64,000 nucleotides of DNA from Ophiobolus disseminans (lineage: Eukaryota > Ascomycota > Dothideomycetes > Pleosporales > Phaeosphaeriaceae). A program made the translations under genes and the position numbers. Under the pieces are notes generated by a model that worked only from the letters and a program-made list of their open reading frames with translations, was not told the DNA's origin and did no database searches. Positions 22,182 to 32,820 of this stretch are shown here, one piece after another (position 1 is the stretch's first letter; each line of letters begins with the position of its first letter). The stretch is from positions 2,298,444 to 2,362,443 of the forward strand of contig MU006217.1 in assembly GCA_010093685.1 (NCBI GenBank), given 5' to 3'.

Positions 22182-23950
22182 ATGCACCCACTTGAGAATG
22201 GAGTCCGCGAGACAATCTCACTTTCCACAGAAACCGCATCCGACACCGACGCCCGCGAACTCGCCGCCCTTGGGAAAAAAGCCGTCCTTAGAGTACGTTT
22301 GTCGCATTAAATTTCATGCCCCACCAACTCACACTCCCCAGCGCAACTTTTCTCCACTCGCCGTCCTCGGCCTTGCGTGCACACTCATGGTAACATGGGA
22401 AGGTTTCTTCAGCGTCTTCATCTTCGGGCTCTTGAACGGCGGGCCCGCGGGCTTGATCTACGGCTTCTTGTTTGGCTGGGTCGGGTGGGCGGCTGTAATT
22501 GCGACGATGGGGGAGTTGGTGAGCATGTGGTACGTTACGATTTGCCAATCGCACAGACATTTCAAGGTGTGTTGGTTGACATGTATAGGCCAACGGCTGG
22601 CGGCCAGTACCACTGGACATACGCTCTCGCTCCGCCCAAATCCAGAATCTTCCTCTCGTATATTACAGGCTGGCAATCTGTCATCGCGTGGCAAGCTCTA
22701 TGCGCCTCGGCTGCGTATCTTACTGCTACGTCTCTTCAGGGCCTCATCATCAATAGCCAGAACAGCTATACGCCCCGGCGCTGGCACGGCACGCTTCTCG
22801 TCTTCGCAATTATATCTGTCTGCCTCGTTTTCAACACTTTCCTCGCGAAACAACTACCCCGCGTCGAAACCACGGTATTGGTACTACACATTGTGTTATT
22901 CGTAATCGTCATCACAGTCATGACTGTTATGAGCCCCGTCAAGAGCCGGAATGAGGACGTGTGGACGCTCTGGCTCAACGAAGGCGGGTACGAGAGCAAA
23001 GCCTTGTCGTTCTTCGTCGGGCTCATCACGCCCGTGTTTGCGTTTAGCGGCGCAGATGGCGCGGTGCATATGTGCGAGGAGATTAAGGGCGCGAGTCGCG
23101 TTGTGCCGTGGGCGTTGATGAGTATGTCTTCACCCTTTTCCGTCCACTTCATCTCACCCCATATCCAATGATTCATACCCCAATCTATCAATTACCGCTA
23201 AAAGCTTCATCCACAGTGTCCATTCTCATAAACGGCACAACCGGCTTCGCAATGCTCATCGCAACCCTCTACACAATCGGCTCTATCCCCGCCGCCCTCT
23301 CCTCCCCCACCGGCTACCCCTTCATCGCCATCCTGTCGTCCGCATCGCGCTCCACAGCCGGCGGCACCGCGCTTTCCGCGCTCATCGTGTGCATGTTCGC
23401 CGCCTGCATGCTGGGCACGCTGGCGTCCGCGTCGCGCCAGCTCTGGGCTTTTGCGCGCGACAACGCGGTGCCGAATGCCGCGCGTCTAGCGCACGTAAAC
23501 GAGACGCTCAAGGTCCCGCTTGCGGCTGTGCTGGGGACGGCGGGCGTGTCGTGTTCGTTGAGTCTCATCAATATTGGGAGCGCGACGGTGTTTAATGCGG
23601 TTGTGTCGTTGACTGTTGCTGGGTTGTTGGGATCGTATCTCATCCCCTTCTCCTTGTTTTTCTACAAGCGCATCAAGTATCCCGCGCAGCTCACGCCCGG
23701 GCCCTGGAGCTTGGGCCGGTATGGCGTGTGGGTGAATGGCTTTGCCATTGCGTGGTGTGTGGTTGTTATGTTTTTCAGCTTCTGGCCGGCTAGTGTGCCT
23801 GTGGAGCCGGTGAATATGAATTGGAGTGTTGTGCTGTGGAGCGCGGTTATTCTTTTTGCGCTGGGGTTTTGGGGACTGCATGGAAGGAAGGTGTATAAGG
23901 GGCCTGTGTTTGAGACGGGGCTTGGGATGGGGGTTTTGCATGAGGCATGA
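22182..23950 (+). CDS. APC-family amino-acid/GABA-type permease
   Basis: A four-exon gene: 22182-22292, 22342-22529, 22589-23121 and 23217-23950. Introns are 49, 59 and 95 nt, all GT-AG with GTACGT, GTACGT and GTATGT donors; junctions keep phase and rebuild E-L-V-S-M-W-P-T-A-G-G-Q-Y-H-W (the family's helix-3 signature) and W-A-L-M-M-S-I-L-I-N-G-T-T-G. The product is 521 residues with a short cytosolic N-terminus and about 12 membrane helices. It matches the fungal GABA/choline/amino-acid permease group of the APC superfamily at the plasma membrane; E-E-I-K-G-A is the expected conserved helix-6 downstream motif. ATG 22182 (MHPLENGV) precedes a typical acidic N-tail. Substrate not resolvable. 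Confidence 0.9.
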
Positions 23951-23991
23951 TGGTTGGGGATGAAGAGTGTTGATTTAGAATGGATGTCAAG

Positions 23992-24909
23992 TTAAGATAT
24001 CCCGCCGCCCTCCTCACTCCTCCACTTCTCGCTCCACTCATGCAGTCCCCAGAAATCCCTACATACCCGCTTACTCCCCCAGCCCTCCGCACCTGTCAGC
24101 GTCACCCCGTTCTCATCGTCCATGGTGACCACATCCTCCAGATTAGAGTCCGCGGCGCACATGAGCGCTTGCCGGATGTAGTCGAAGCAGTGAGCCAGAT
24201 GATGGGGTTCAAGATGGTGCGCTCCATCACCCTTCAAGCTAGCTTCAATATACGCATTCTCGACGAACGCCGGCATAGTGGGATGGTCGTGCGGCGAAGA
24301 GGATATAGCGTTGTTGTTCGCCTTCTCCTTCTTCATAAGATACGCCGTCGTGAACACCGCACTGCGTATACCATGCTACCCTATGATTAGCCCCTTTCAC
24401 CCAATCCCTTCCCCGCACTCAACACTTACCAAACAATGCAACTCATGAAACACACTAACACTCTTCCCCTTCCTCTCCCCCCCATCCGCCGGCGCCAACT
24501 TCGGGTGAATCACAAACCCCCTCCCCTTCGGAATCAAACTACTCCACGCCGCATCCGTGCGCTCGGACGGCTCGTCCGCGAACGAAGCATTTGCGTTCCA
24601 TACGATGGACGTCAGACGCGAGGAGTGGCCGTAGGGCGCGGGGTAGTTGTCGATGGTGTGCTCGATGCGCAGAAATTGGCTGCTGAGGGCGCCGAGGAGG
24701 AGGCTGAGGAGTGCGACGATGGGGTAGATGTATATGTGGCGGGAGGGTTTGCGGTGGGGGTGGAAGGGCCGCTGAGAGAGGAATGGGTCTTGTTCTTCTT
24801 CTTTGTAGTAAGTTGTGCTTGACCTATCCGTATCGTCTTTTTGCGACTCGTTCGACATGCGATGATACGAGGTTGATTTCTGTGGGCTTGGTAGGCTTGG
24901 AGGCGGCAT
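23992..24909 (-). CDS. UstYa-family (DUF3328) oxidase-like protein A
   Basis: This belongs to the UstYa family, copper-type oxidases found in fungal RiPP clusters (ustiloxin, cyclochlorotine) but also in many other loci. Exon 1 is 24909-24430 and exon 2 is 24375-23992; the 54-nt intron (GTAAGT, branch CTAAT, acceptor GTAG) sits directly after the first H-E-L-H-C motif. Splicing yields 287 residues: a hydrophilic N-tail, one transmembrane helix (Y-P-I-V-A-L-L-S-L-L-L-G-A-L), a lumenal domain with H-x-x-H-C motif 1 (H-E-L-H-C) and motif 2 (H-L-A-H-C-F-D-Y-I-R-Q) followed by M-C-A-A-D. Both metal-binding motifs are intact. It is divergent from the next gene, 374 bp away, so the two may share a promoter. 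Confidence 0.88.
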
Positions 24910-25283
24910 TTTGTGGTGTGAAGGTGTTGGTGTCGGAGTGGGACTGGAAGAAAGAGAAGATGCGGAGACGAGATAACACTAGTGGTTCTCGACATGACCA
25001 CCACGGTAAATCTGGAAGTATCGGCTATTGATGTTGCGACAATCGAATATTCCTATTCAAGTCTCAAAAGGGTAAGCCCTGACAAGTCGATGTCACGTGT
25101 GCGACCCAAAACGCGGTGAAAGACAAAGAACCCCACCGACTTACCACGAGCTCGATTTCCCGATTGGGGTGTAAATCGAACGCCAGACTAGCATCCAGAA
25201 CCTGTAAAGTCAGCCAGCATATGTACCCCGCCCTCCATCAAAACTTACTTACCTACATTATATCCCTGCACCCCAAACACAAA
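24910..25283. promoter_or_regulatory. Bidirectional promoter region of the two UstYa genes
   Basis: A 374-bp gap between the divergent ATGs at 24909 (minus) and 25284 (plus). No specific binding site was identified; the call rests on gene arrangement only. Confidence 0.4.
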
Positions 25284-26192
25284 ATGTGGAATCCATTCAA
25301 GCAGCGCAATGGTTCCTACCTCCAACTCTCAGGCCAAAAAGAATTCCACTCAAACGACAGCTCCTCAGACCAAGGCCTAACCTCTGCCGCAACCCTCGTC
25401 CACAAAGACGAACAAGACTACTTTGACGCGCACGGCCTCCTCCGCAAGAAATCTACTTTCACATCGCCCTCCTGCACCATCCTAATCGCGCTCCTCAGCC
25501 TAATCACCGGCCTCGTCGCCGGCCACGTCCTGCACCTCGAACCCAGCGTAGACGGCTACTTGCGTACGCCCCCCTTCACCATTCCAAATCCCCGAATAGC
25601 AGTTACTGAGAACCTTGGAATGGTAATAGAACCATACTCTCCCCCACACCCAATCCACACGCACTGGACCCTCAACTCGTCCCTCAACCAAACCCCGTCC
25701 GTCGCTAATGAGGCCACGTGGACTTCTCTCATGCCGCTTGGTCGCGGCTTCATAACGCACCCGCGCCTCACGCACGGCGGGATTGAATCCCTAACCGCGT
25801 TCCACCCACTACACTGCCTGCACACTTTAGAAACCGCATACTTTGGGCAAACGAATTTCCTCGCCGCCCTGCGCCATTCTACAAACGCCTCGTACCCGTA
25901 CTTGCCTGATAGCCACTTGGACGGCTTGACGGAGCACCAGCTCGGCTTGTTTCATGTGGAACATTGCTTTGTGTACCTGCGCCAGGAGGTTATGTGTGCG
26001 GCGGATACGAACCTCGAGGAGACGCGCGTGATGGAGGTGGGTATGGTGGAGGCGGTGGCATTCGAGGGGAGTGAGCGCGTGTGCAGGTATTGGGAGGATG
26101 TTAGGGGTGGGCGGAAGTGTGGAGGTGTGGAGGTGTGGAGGTATGGAGGTGTGGAGGTGTGGAGGAGTGGGGGTGGGGAGGGGATTGTTTGA
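25284..26192 (+). CDS. UstYa-family (DUF3328) oxidase-like protein B
   Basis: An intronless 302-residue UstYa-family protein. The N-tail contains F-D-A-H-G-L-L-R-K-K before one transmembrane helix (I-L-I-A-L-L-S-L-I-T-G-L-V-A-G-H-V-L). The lumenal domain has H-P-L-H-C and, later, H-V-E-H-C-F-V-Y-L-R-Q followed by M-C-A-A-D-T-N-L-E, so both H-x-x-H-C motifs are intact. N-glycosylation sequons lie between. The C-terminus departs from the family: after C-R-Y-W-E-D-V it runs into an 8-residue repeat (G-G-V-E-V-W-R-Y/S) made by a GTGTGGAG minisatellite. Family proteins cyclise or oxidise peptides in known clusters, but no precursor peptide gene with Kex2-separated repeats is visible nearby. Confidence 0.87.
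   Translation: MWNPFKQRNGSYLQLSGQKEFHSNDSSSDQGLTSAATLVHKDEQDYFDAHGLLRKKSTFTSPSCTILIALLSLITGLVAGHVLHLEPSVDGYLRTPPFTIPNPRIAVTENLGMVIEPYSPPHPIHTHWTLNSSLNQTPSVANEATWTSLMPLGRGFITHPRLTHGGIESLTAFHPLHCLHTLETAYFGQTNFLAALRHSTNASYPYLPDSHLDGLTEHQLGLFHVEHCFVYLRQEVMCAADTNLEETRVMEVGMVEAVAFEGSERVCRYWEDVRGGRKCGGVEVWRYGGVEVWRSGGGEGIV
26117..26165 (+). repeat. GTGTGGAG minisatellite inside the UstYa B coding end
   Basis: About six imperfect tandem copies of an 8-mer (GTGTGGAG, with one GTATGGAG). Three units make 24 nt, which is why the protein shows an 8-residue repeat. Confidence 0.85.
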
Positions 26193-26476
26193 TGGGGTTG
26201 GTGGGTTCGTTTCGTCGGGGTGTATGCATTTTGAAATGGATTTGTTGGGCCGATGACTAGCAAGGACATGTGAACGAAATAAGACGGAGGGCAATTGTAA
26301 GAGTGTATGTGTATGTGTATTGGGGTATATGGCTCATGGCGAACCTATCTGATGCCGCCGTCACCAACCAACTCCATCGCAAAAGGGTATCATTCATTCT
26401 GTCGCCGCATTGTGAGATTCGAAATTCGAGACTAGGCTGTTCATCATCCAGCGTCTCCCATCTCGTCCATGTGTGT

Positions 26477-26835
26477 CTAGTTCAGCTTCTTGTTGCCGAC
26501 CTGAACCGAGCGGCCCTGGCTGCGCTGGTACTGGAGGAATCCGAAGAAAGCGGCGGCGAGAACGGCGAGCATGAGGACGTTGCCTGCATCTATATTAGCC
26601 CTGCGTCAAATGCACGAGACAGCTGCGACTCACCGACGAGGAACGAGACGATGCCGCCTGCGAGGTCGACAAGGCCCTTGAAGAAGTTGATGACGAGCTC
26701 GACGACTTCGGTCGCAAACTTTGCGGCGAACTGGGCCGTGTTCTGGACGAGGTGGCCGGCGGTGGTGAAGAAGGACCAGACGAGCTCGACGAGCGAACCG
26801 ACGAGGTCAGTGAGAGCGTTGATGATTGAAGACAT
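26477..26835 (-). CDS. Small hydrophobic membrane protein (102 aa)
   Basis: Function unknown. Exon 1 is 26835-26634 and exon 2 is 26583-26477, with a clean 50-nt intron (GTGAGT...GCAG) joined in phase. The product begins M-S-S-I-I-N-A-L and is strongly amphipathic/hydrophobic throughout: helical stretches L-V-E-L-V-W-S-F-F and V-V-E-L-V-I-N-F-F-K-G-L-V-D, then a clear membrane helix in exon 2 (V-L-M-L-A-V-L-A-A-A-F-F-G-F-L) and a basic tail ending G-N-K-K-L-N. The consistent splice signals and composition argue for a real gene. It is convergent with UstYa B. Confidence 0.7.
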
Positions 26836-27581
26836 GGTGATTTAGGTTGTATGTGGGTTCTGTGTTGAGATTTGAGAGAATAAAGTTGAGAGTTTGGAGG
26901 GCGTGCTGCTGTGTTGTTATTGACGTGGTGTTTGTGTAAGCTATGTTTGCGACACGCGACTGCCTTCACCCAACTTTATCCATGCTGCATGATTGCCTAG
27001 AATGACGCTGCATCTACGCCATGCGCGACCTTTCCTGTTTCTGCGATGCTATTCCTTACCTTTGGTGGCGGTCTGGCATCTCTACCGGAGGGGGCTGGTT
27101 GGTGGGAGGTGAATGGATGGGCTTCGCTCTGAGTGAGGAGTGACGTCAGTTGTGTGGCCTGGGTGAATACCGGGCACAGTGATCAATCGGAGCCTGCTCT
27201 CCCGTCCAGGAACGCCCACTTGGGAACACGCCAGAGCAGTATCGGGTGCCACTAGCGGATGCCATCGAGGTTGGTCAGAACTACTGATGAAGCCTTCCAG
27301 GTGTGGAAACGCTTGCTTGTTGTTGTGGCGCCCGGTATTTCGTGCCGCGTTTCCCAGCAGACAAAGTGCTAGAGATAGCGGATATGCTCCAAGAACTCCA
27401 ACAAACCCGAGTGTTGCATGTTACTAGCAGATCTGCTTGACGATGAACGGTGAGGTCGTAGGAGTGGAGTTCGCAGGCTTCAAAAGGTGGGGATGACGCG
27501 ACGTCAGGCCGGCTCGGTAAAAGTGTGGCTTGCTCCCGCTCGTGCCGTGCCTGCTACCTACCCCAACGAGCATCCACGACC
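26836..27581. other. Intergenic region
   Basis: Divergent upstream region of the small membrane protein and the GH16 gene. No supported gene. Confidence 0.4.
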
Positions 27582-28793
27582 ATGTCCAGCACTTTCGATA
27601 AACTGTTCGCAAAGGGAAAGGCGAAGGTGAAGGAGTTTACCGACTCGCGACCCACTCACCAGCAGCAGGGCTACGGAGGCCAGGGCTATCAAGGGCAGCA
27701 GCCTCAGCAGGGCTATCCCCCGCCCGGCCAGTATCAGCAACCTCCACAAGGCTATCCAGCGCCTGCCCAACAATCCCCACAGGGCTATCAGCAACCTCCG
27801 CAGCCCCCGCAAAACTACCCTCCGCAGGGCCAACAGTCACATCCGGGGATACAGCCACACCAGTACTCTGGCGGGCAGTTCCTTCCCCAGCAACAACAGG
27901 GACAGCAATGGGGTCCACCGCCCGTTCCGCAGGCTAGCAAGCCGCAGTCGCCGCACCCTCAAGGCCAAGGGCCGCCGCCTGTCCCGCAGAACCGCCCGGG
28001 CTCGGCCCAGCCTCCTCCCCCACAGAACGACGGGGTGTACTGGAAGCCGTCCTTTGACCGCGCGACGCCCGTGTCCGCCAACTTCAGGCACGAGATCGGC
28101 GACCATGGCTGGGGCAACAACGAGAAGCAAATGTACTGCGACAACCCCGCCAACTCGTTCCACCACGACAACCGCCTGATCGTGCGCGCCCTCGTACAAG
28201 GCGGAAGCTACACATCCGCGCGCCTCACCTCGCACCAAACCCTCTCGCGACCGCGCGGCTACCTGACCGCCACGATCCTCCCGCCCGCCGCAGAGGGCAT
28301 ATGGCCGGCCTACTGGCTGCTGCCCAAGGACCCCTTCCTCTGGCCCACCGACGGCGAGGTCGACATCTTCGAGAGCTGGAACGGCGACTGCGTCAACCAC
28401 TCGTGCCTGCACTGGGGCCACTACAACGGCGCCGACCACGACAAGCACCGCGTCGTCGAGACCCCACTGCACGACATGCAGCGCCAGCCTCACACATTCG
28501 GCTTTGCCTGGATCGAGGAGGACGGCATACCCAATTGGCGGGGCCGCATGATCTGGTACATTGACGGGAGGCCCGTTATGAAGGGTAATATTCCGCCCGG
28601 TACGCGCAGGATGGAGGAGTTTAGGATTCTGATTAATATCGCTATGGGAGGCACTGTGTGTCAGGGGAAATTGCCTAAAGATGGGTATTATGATTTGGTG
28701 GTGAGCGATTTGAAGATGTGCGAGGAGCCGATGGGTGGGTGGCATGGGTTTGAACAGGCGTGGAGTGCGGCGCCCGAGGGGAAGCCTTCTTGA
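27582..28793 (+). CDS. GH16 endo-beta-1,3(4)-glucanase-like protein with Q/P/Y-rich N-terminus
   Basis: This intronless gene encodes 403 residues. ATG 27582 begins M-S-S-T-F-D-K-L-F-A-K-G-K-A-K-V-K-E; upstream the frame has only a TTG. Residues 25-145 are low-complexity, built of repeats such as Q-Q-G-Y, P-P-Q-G-Y and P-P-Q-N-Y. The remainder is a glycoside hydrolase family 16 domain with the catalytic signature G-E-V-D-I-F-E (E259, D261, E264), preceded by W-P-A-Y-W-L-L-P and followed by a conserved W-Y-I-D-G-R-P. GH16 enzymes cleave or transfer beta-1,3/1,4-glucans in cell walls. There is no signal peptide: the amphipathic basic start and the disordered, prion-like tract point to a cytosolic or non-classically exported form. 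Confidence 0.88.
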   Translation: MSSTFDKLFAKGKAKVKEFTDSRPTHQQQGYGGQGYQGQQPQQGYPPPGQYQQPPQGYPAPAQQSPQGYQQPPQPPQNYPPQGQQSHPGIQPHQYSGGQFLPQQQQGQQWGPPPVPQASKPQSPHPQGQGPPPVPQNRPGSAQPPPPQNDGVYWKPSFDRATPVSANFRHEIGDHGWGNNEKQMYCDNPANSFHHDNRLIVRALVQGGSYTSARLTSHQTLSRPRGYLTATILPPAAEGIWPAYWLLPKDPFLWPTDGEVDIFESWNGDCVNHSCLHWGHYNGADHDKHRVVETPLHDMQRQPHTFGFAWIEEDGIPNWRGRMIWYIDGRPVMKGNIPPGTRRMEEFRILINIAMGGTVCQGKLPKDGYYDLVVSDLKMCEEPMGGWHGFEQAWSAAPEGKPS

Positions 28794-29338
28794 GGTCGGG
28801 GCGATGGGACTAGGAAGATGATGTTTGGGTAAGCGATTTATGATAGTTAATAAGTAAGCATCTGTCAGATTTTCAACGTCATCACTTGCACTTCCTTGTA
28901 CTCTTTCTTTTCGCTATCGGCGCCTTCGTCGCCAACGTCATTTGAAAGCAACGACTTCCCTCGCATGGAAACGGGAGGTAGCGTTCCAAGCCCCCACCTT
29001 CGATCCTGTTTTCTGTCCTCGATTTCGTCTTGTGGTCTTGCACTAATGCGGACATGCAAGGCTAGCGGGTGGGAAGACACCCAGCGATTGCATGATGTGT
29101 TGGAGTTACTGGGGGTTGTGAAGGGATACTGTACACGTCTCCGAGCGTGTGCGGTATCGTGCTACATGTTCCTTCGTCCAGGGTGAGGAATTGGATGTGG
29201 TTTGGACGAGGTTGATAAGTGTGATGCTAATTGAGTGCTTGCACGTGCGGACGAGGGAGAGGGTGTTGGAGGGACTTGTGGAGGATGGAGGGAGGGGTTA
29301 AGAGTTGGGTGACGGGTGTAATGTAGGTTAGGTACTTG
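28794..29338. other. Intergenic region left of the transposon nest
   Basis: GH16 3' flank followed by sequence with no gene. Ends in the TA target site at 29339-29340. Confidence 0.4.
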
Positions 29339-29357
29339 TACAGTCATGTGCCAAAAG

Positions 29358-31498
29358 TACCGTACGCGATCACGTAATGCACGCGATCGCGTAATGCACA
29401 GCCAACACCATCTTGACGTTTTTGAAAATGAGGCTGTGCAACCACCCACAATAGCTATTATTACAAGATTTTATAGAATAATAGTAAACAACACCTTGCA
29501 ATTCTTTTGTACTATTTGAATTTTAATGGCACCTTGATTGTGCGGCCGCGCATTGTCTGTTTGGGTGGTGCAGTCGGCGCTGCAGATGCCCTATCCTCAC
29601 CACTCCGCACATCAACACAACGCTTCTTAGTCCGATTTTTTGGGATTTTTTGTTGTAAAGCTCCTCTCTTGCCTCTTTAAGATAATTGTAGAGATTTTTG
29701 GGTGTTTGCAGCATCTTTTTCCTGTTGTTTTTGTGCCTTGGTCGCAGCTGCTGCTGCAGCCCTTGCATCACGCTCTCTTTTCTTCTGCTCTTTTGCTCTT
29801 TCTCGCTCCGCCCTTGCTCTCTCTCGTTCCAACTTTTTGTACAACGTTGCTGCTTGTTGAAGCTCCTTCCTCTTACTTTTTTGGAGTTTTTCTTCAATCT
29901 CTTCCTGTTGTTTCACTTGCTCCCGCACTCAAGCTTCCTGGAGTTTCCTAGGAGACCAGAACGTCGCGCCACCATGAAATTCTTTGCGCTATTGAAGGTC
30001 TAGTGGCTTGCTCTTCTTTGAGCGCTTCTTTTTGGTACTAAGGGCGGCCTGTAGGCCCTCGTTTTCGTGGTGTAGTAACTCGTTTTGGACCTGGAGGGAA
30101 TGGATGGCGGCACTCAGCTTTAGTGCCTTCTTTTCAGCCTTATCCTTCACCGCAGCATCAAATAAATGACGGAGCTGTCTCCAACTACTGTTATCACCCT
30201 TGGCCTCTGATCCTGAGTCTGTATTCCTATCCAAACCTGGTTTGTTGAAGTGATTCAGGATTTTGGTTGCATTGACTGGAATGATCCCTGTAGCTTCAAA
30301 CGCCTTCAACACGTTCTCAGAGGTGAACGAGGATACCCACGCGCTCCAAAATAACGGGAAAAAGTCGCCTTTTTGCATACTAATTAGGCCTTGGCTGCAA
30401 TGGAGATGGTTGGCAAGTTCTGAGGAGTAGGCGGAGGAGAGGGGCTTAAACATAACCACATCCAGGGGCTGCAGCGTATAGGTAGCATGGGGTGGAAATA
30501 CGAGCAGAAGGACCTTATGAGCGTGGCAATACTCAATGAAATCCATGCTGACATGGGACAAATGGCCGTCAAGGATGAGGAGTCGCCATTTGTGCTCAGC
30601 TTTTTTTCTAGTGGCCCGATTAAACACCTGTTCAAGCCAGGCCAACCCTAGGTCATTGTTACTCCATCCTGAAGGTGATATACCTACAAAAACCTGGTGT
30701 TTTCCGGCCTCAATGTCATGTACCCATGAGCTCCGGATTGCTGTTTTTCCCTCATAGATGAGGGCCGGTTCTAGGGCGGTTCCATTGCCACAAATACATG
30801 CAATTAAAGTGATCTAACTCCTATTGCCATCTTGAAATGCCTCAGTGACTTGTTTGCGCTCCCATACTGCCTTAGAAAAGACGCGTTTTGAGCGGGATGT
30901 GATGCCAATGAGAAACCCCTTTTCGTCCATATTGTACACATTTTGAGCCTCAATGTTATACTCTTTTATCTTGCTTTCAAGGAGCTTAAAGTACTTGCTG
31001 TAGCTTGCTTTATTATCAGCTTTGTGTCGGCTGCGATCCTTTCCAGTGGTCCATTTGGTTGTCAGAATGTCTGATTTCCTCCGGAGAAATCTTGAAACCC
31101 ATGCTTCTCCAATGTCTGATTGGGCTACAGCAGACGCAAAACTTTGTACCATTTAACGCGTAGGAGGAAGCCCTCTTTTAGTTATCTTCTCTATGTAACG
31201 TACAAGCTCCAGCTCCTGTTGTGGGCTGAGTTTTCGTTGAGCAATGTTTTTGGTGTCTTTGTTGACCACCACGCCCCGGTGCCTCCGCGACAGCATACTT
31301 CGACTAACATTGAACTAGCGCGCAACATTTGTATATGTAAAAGATGCGCCGTCCTCGCGTGAATCGATTGCTGCAATTGCATCCTCAATTGCTCCCATAT
31401 TAGTAGAGTTATGACGTGTTGAAGGTAGGTGGCAAAATGTTGTTTTGGTGTTGGCCGTGCATTACGCGATCGCGTGCATTACGTGATCGCGTACGGTA
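29358..31498 (-). mobile_element. Pogo/Fot1-type element 1 with perfect 42-bp inverted repeats
   Basis: Terminal repeats at 29358-29399 and 31457-31498 are perfect inverted copies over 42 bp including the duplicated TA (29358-29359 and 31497-31498). Each repeat contains the unit GCGATCRCGTAATGCAC twice in tandem. Internal length is about 2.1 kb and carries one transposase frame on the minus strand. It inserted into the left end of the Tc1-like element. Confidence 0.92.
29512..31398 (-). pseudogene. Pogo/Fot1 transposase with five in-frame stops
   Basis: A single 629-codon frame from ATG 31398 (M-G-A-I-E-D-A-I) to a TAG at 29512 contains no frameshift. Order: N-terminal psq-type helix-turn-helix, CENP-B-like domain (W-V-S-R-F-L-R-R), then the DDE domain with Y-N-M-D-E-K-G-F, L-I-L-D-G-H-L-S-H and L-Q-P-L-D-V-V, and a Lys/Glu-rich coiled-coil tail ending R-G-R-T-I-K-V-P. 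Five internal stops (for example CAA to TAA before M-V-Q-S-F, and stops after D-G-N-R-S, L-D-L-Q, L-Q-E-A and L-Q-L-S) each need one C-to-T or G-to-A change, the RIP pattern. The three catalytic acidic residues still appear present. Confidence 0.9.
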
Positions 31499-31617
31499 TC
31501 CGAACGCGGGAGCTTAGGCCACCTTGCCAACATGTCCACCCCAAACTCCATGAGGCTGTAAATATAGCTATACTGCATCAAATTTAATAATTTTTGATGT
31601 TTTGGAGTTGCATTGGT

Positions 31618-32745
31618 TCAATATTTTGTTTGCCACCCTCGCGCACGCCTACAGGCCTCAAGGCGTCGAGGCATGCTCATGATTAGACGCTTGATGAGCT
31701 TACTCGGTATGCTCCTCCAACACTCCTTCAAGGCCTTGCAAAACTCATCCCACTCCTCTTTAGCCTGGCCAAGATTGTTGTATTGAGGGTAGTGCTTGTA
31801 CATCCGCTTTTTAAGAGCCCACCAAAGGTGTTCTATTGGGTTAAGATCAGGTGAGTAAGGTGGCCAGGCAATTGTATTGATGTGGTGGTCTTGAAGGAAA
31901 GCAGCCACCGCGCGCAACCTATAGATGCCAGCACTATCCTGCATGAACAGCTGCGAACGCCTATAGTGAGGCAGGAGACCTTTTTTCAAGGCCTCAATGT
32001 GACTTTGGGCGCTGTAGCCACCGCGGGGAGCATCGGAATCACGCTCCATAATGACCAGGTTGCTCCTCCGCGCCTGACCCCGTTCATTGAGCCATATTGA
32101 AGCCCACACTATCTGCGCTGGCTTACGGCTTGTCCTATGTTCTGAAATCATCTCTAGCTTCCATTTCTCCCAAGGAAAGCAAAAGCACCACTCCTGATTT
32201 GCACCAGAGCCCTTCTAAACAAAGCACTCATCTAAGAACTTAAGTGTGCGCCGACCCCATGCAAACTGCCTATACTGCCTAGCAAACTGCAGCCGCTTTG
32301 CAGCATGTCCGCAGTTAAGCTTAGGTCTCTTTTTGCAGCGGTGATTAGTGAGGCCTTCACCTTTAAGCACTCAATACAATGTGCGGCGGCTAGGTGGCTT
32401 TAAAGTAGTCCTATCTGCATTCACAACCACCCCCTCTTTGGCAAGCTCTGAGTACTCAATCTTTGAAGTAGCACGTGCTTTTCTGTATATGATCTTTTTT
32501 GTATGACTTGATAGCCTTAGAGGACGGCCAGAACAAGGTAGATTGCTTGTTGTTTGATAGAGGGAGTAGCGTTTGATAGTGTTGTGCATAGTGGATTTAG
32601 AACGTGAGAATTCAGTAGCAAGCTCTGCCAGCAATGCACTAGCCTCATGCTTGGCAATAATTCTTGTACGCTCATGAGGTGTTAGATAGGGCTTTTTCCT
32701 AGCATTCCCACTAATTTCTGTCCCAAACAAGTGTGGTTGTGGCAT
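31618..32745 (-). pseudogene. Tc1-like transposase with two in-frame stops
   Basis: One 376-codon frame from ATG 32745 (M-P-Q-P-H-L-F-G) to 31618. The N-terminal part is a bipartite helix-turn-helix DNA-binding region (L-T-P-H-E-R-T-R-I-I...F-S-R-S-K-S-T-M-H-N-T-I). The DDE part ends with the Tc1 hallmark W-P-P-Y-S-P-D-L-N-P-I-E-H-L-W-W. A TGA (after R-R-T-L-Y) and a TAG (after D-E-C-F-V) interrupt the frame; both fit CGA to TGA and CAG to TAG. No frameshift is needed. Confidence 0.9.
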
Positions 32746-32820
32746 TTTGTGGTGGTTTGAAGATGGGATGGGCGCGCGCGGAATTTTCGTGTTCGCGCTA
32801 GCGTTCGGATACTTTTGGCT

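Noticed and set aside
27837..28745. A 302-codon minus-strand frame opposite the GH16 gene
   Set aside because: Antisense shadow arising from high GC third positions of the GH16 gene.
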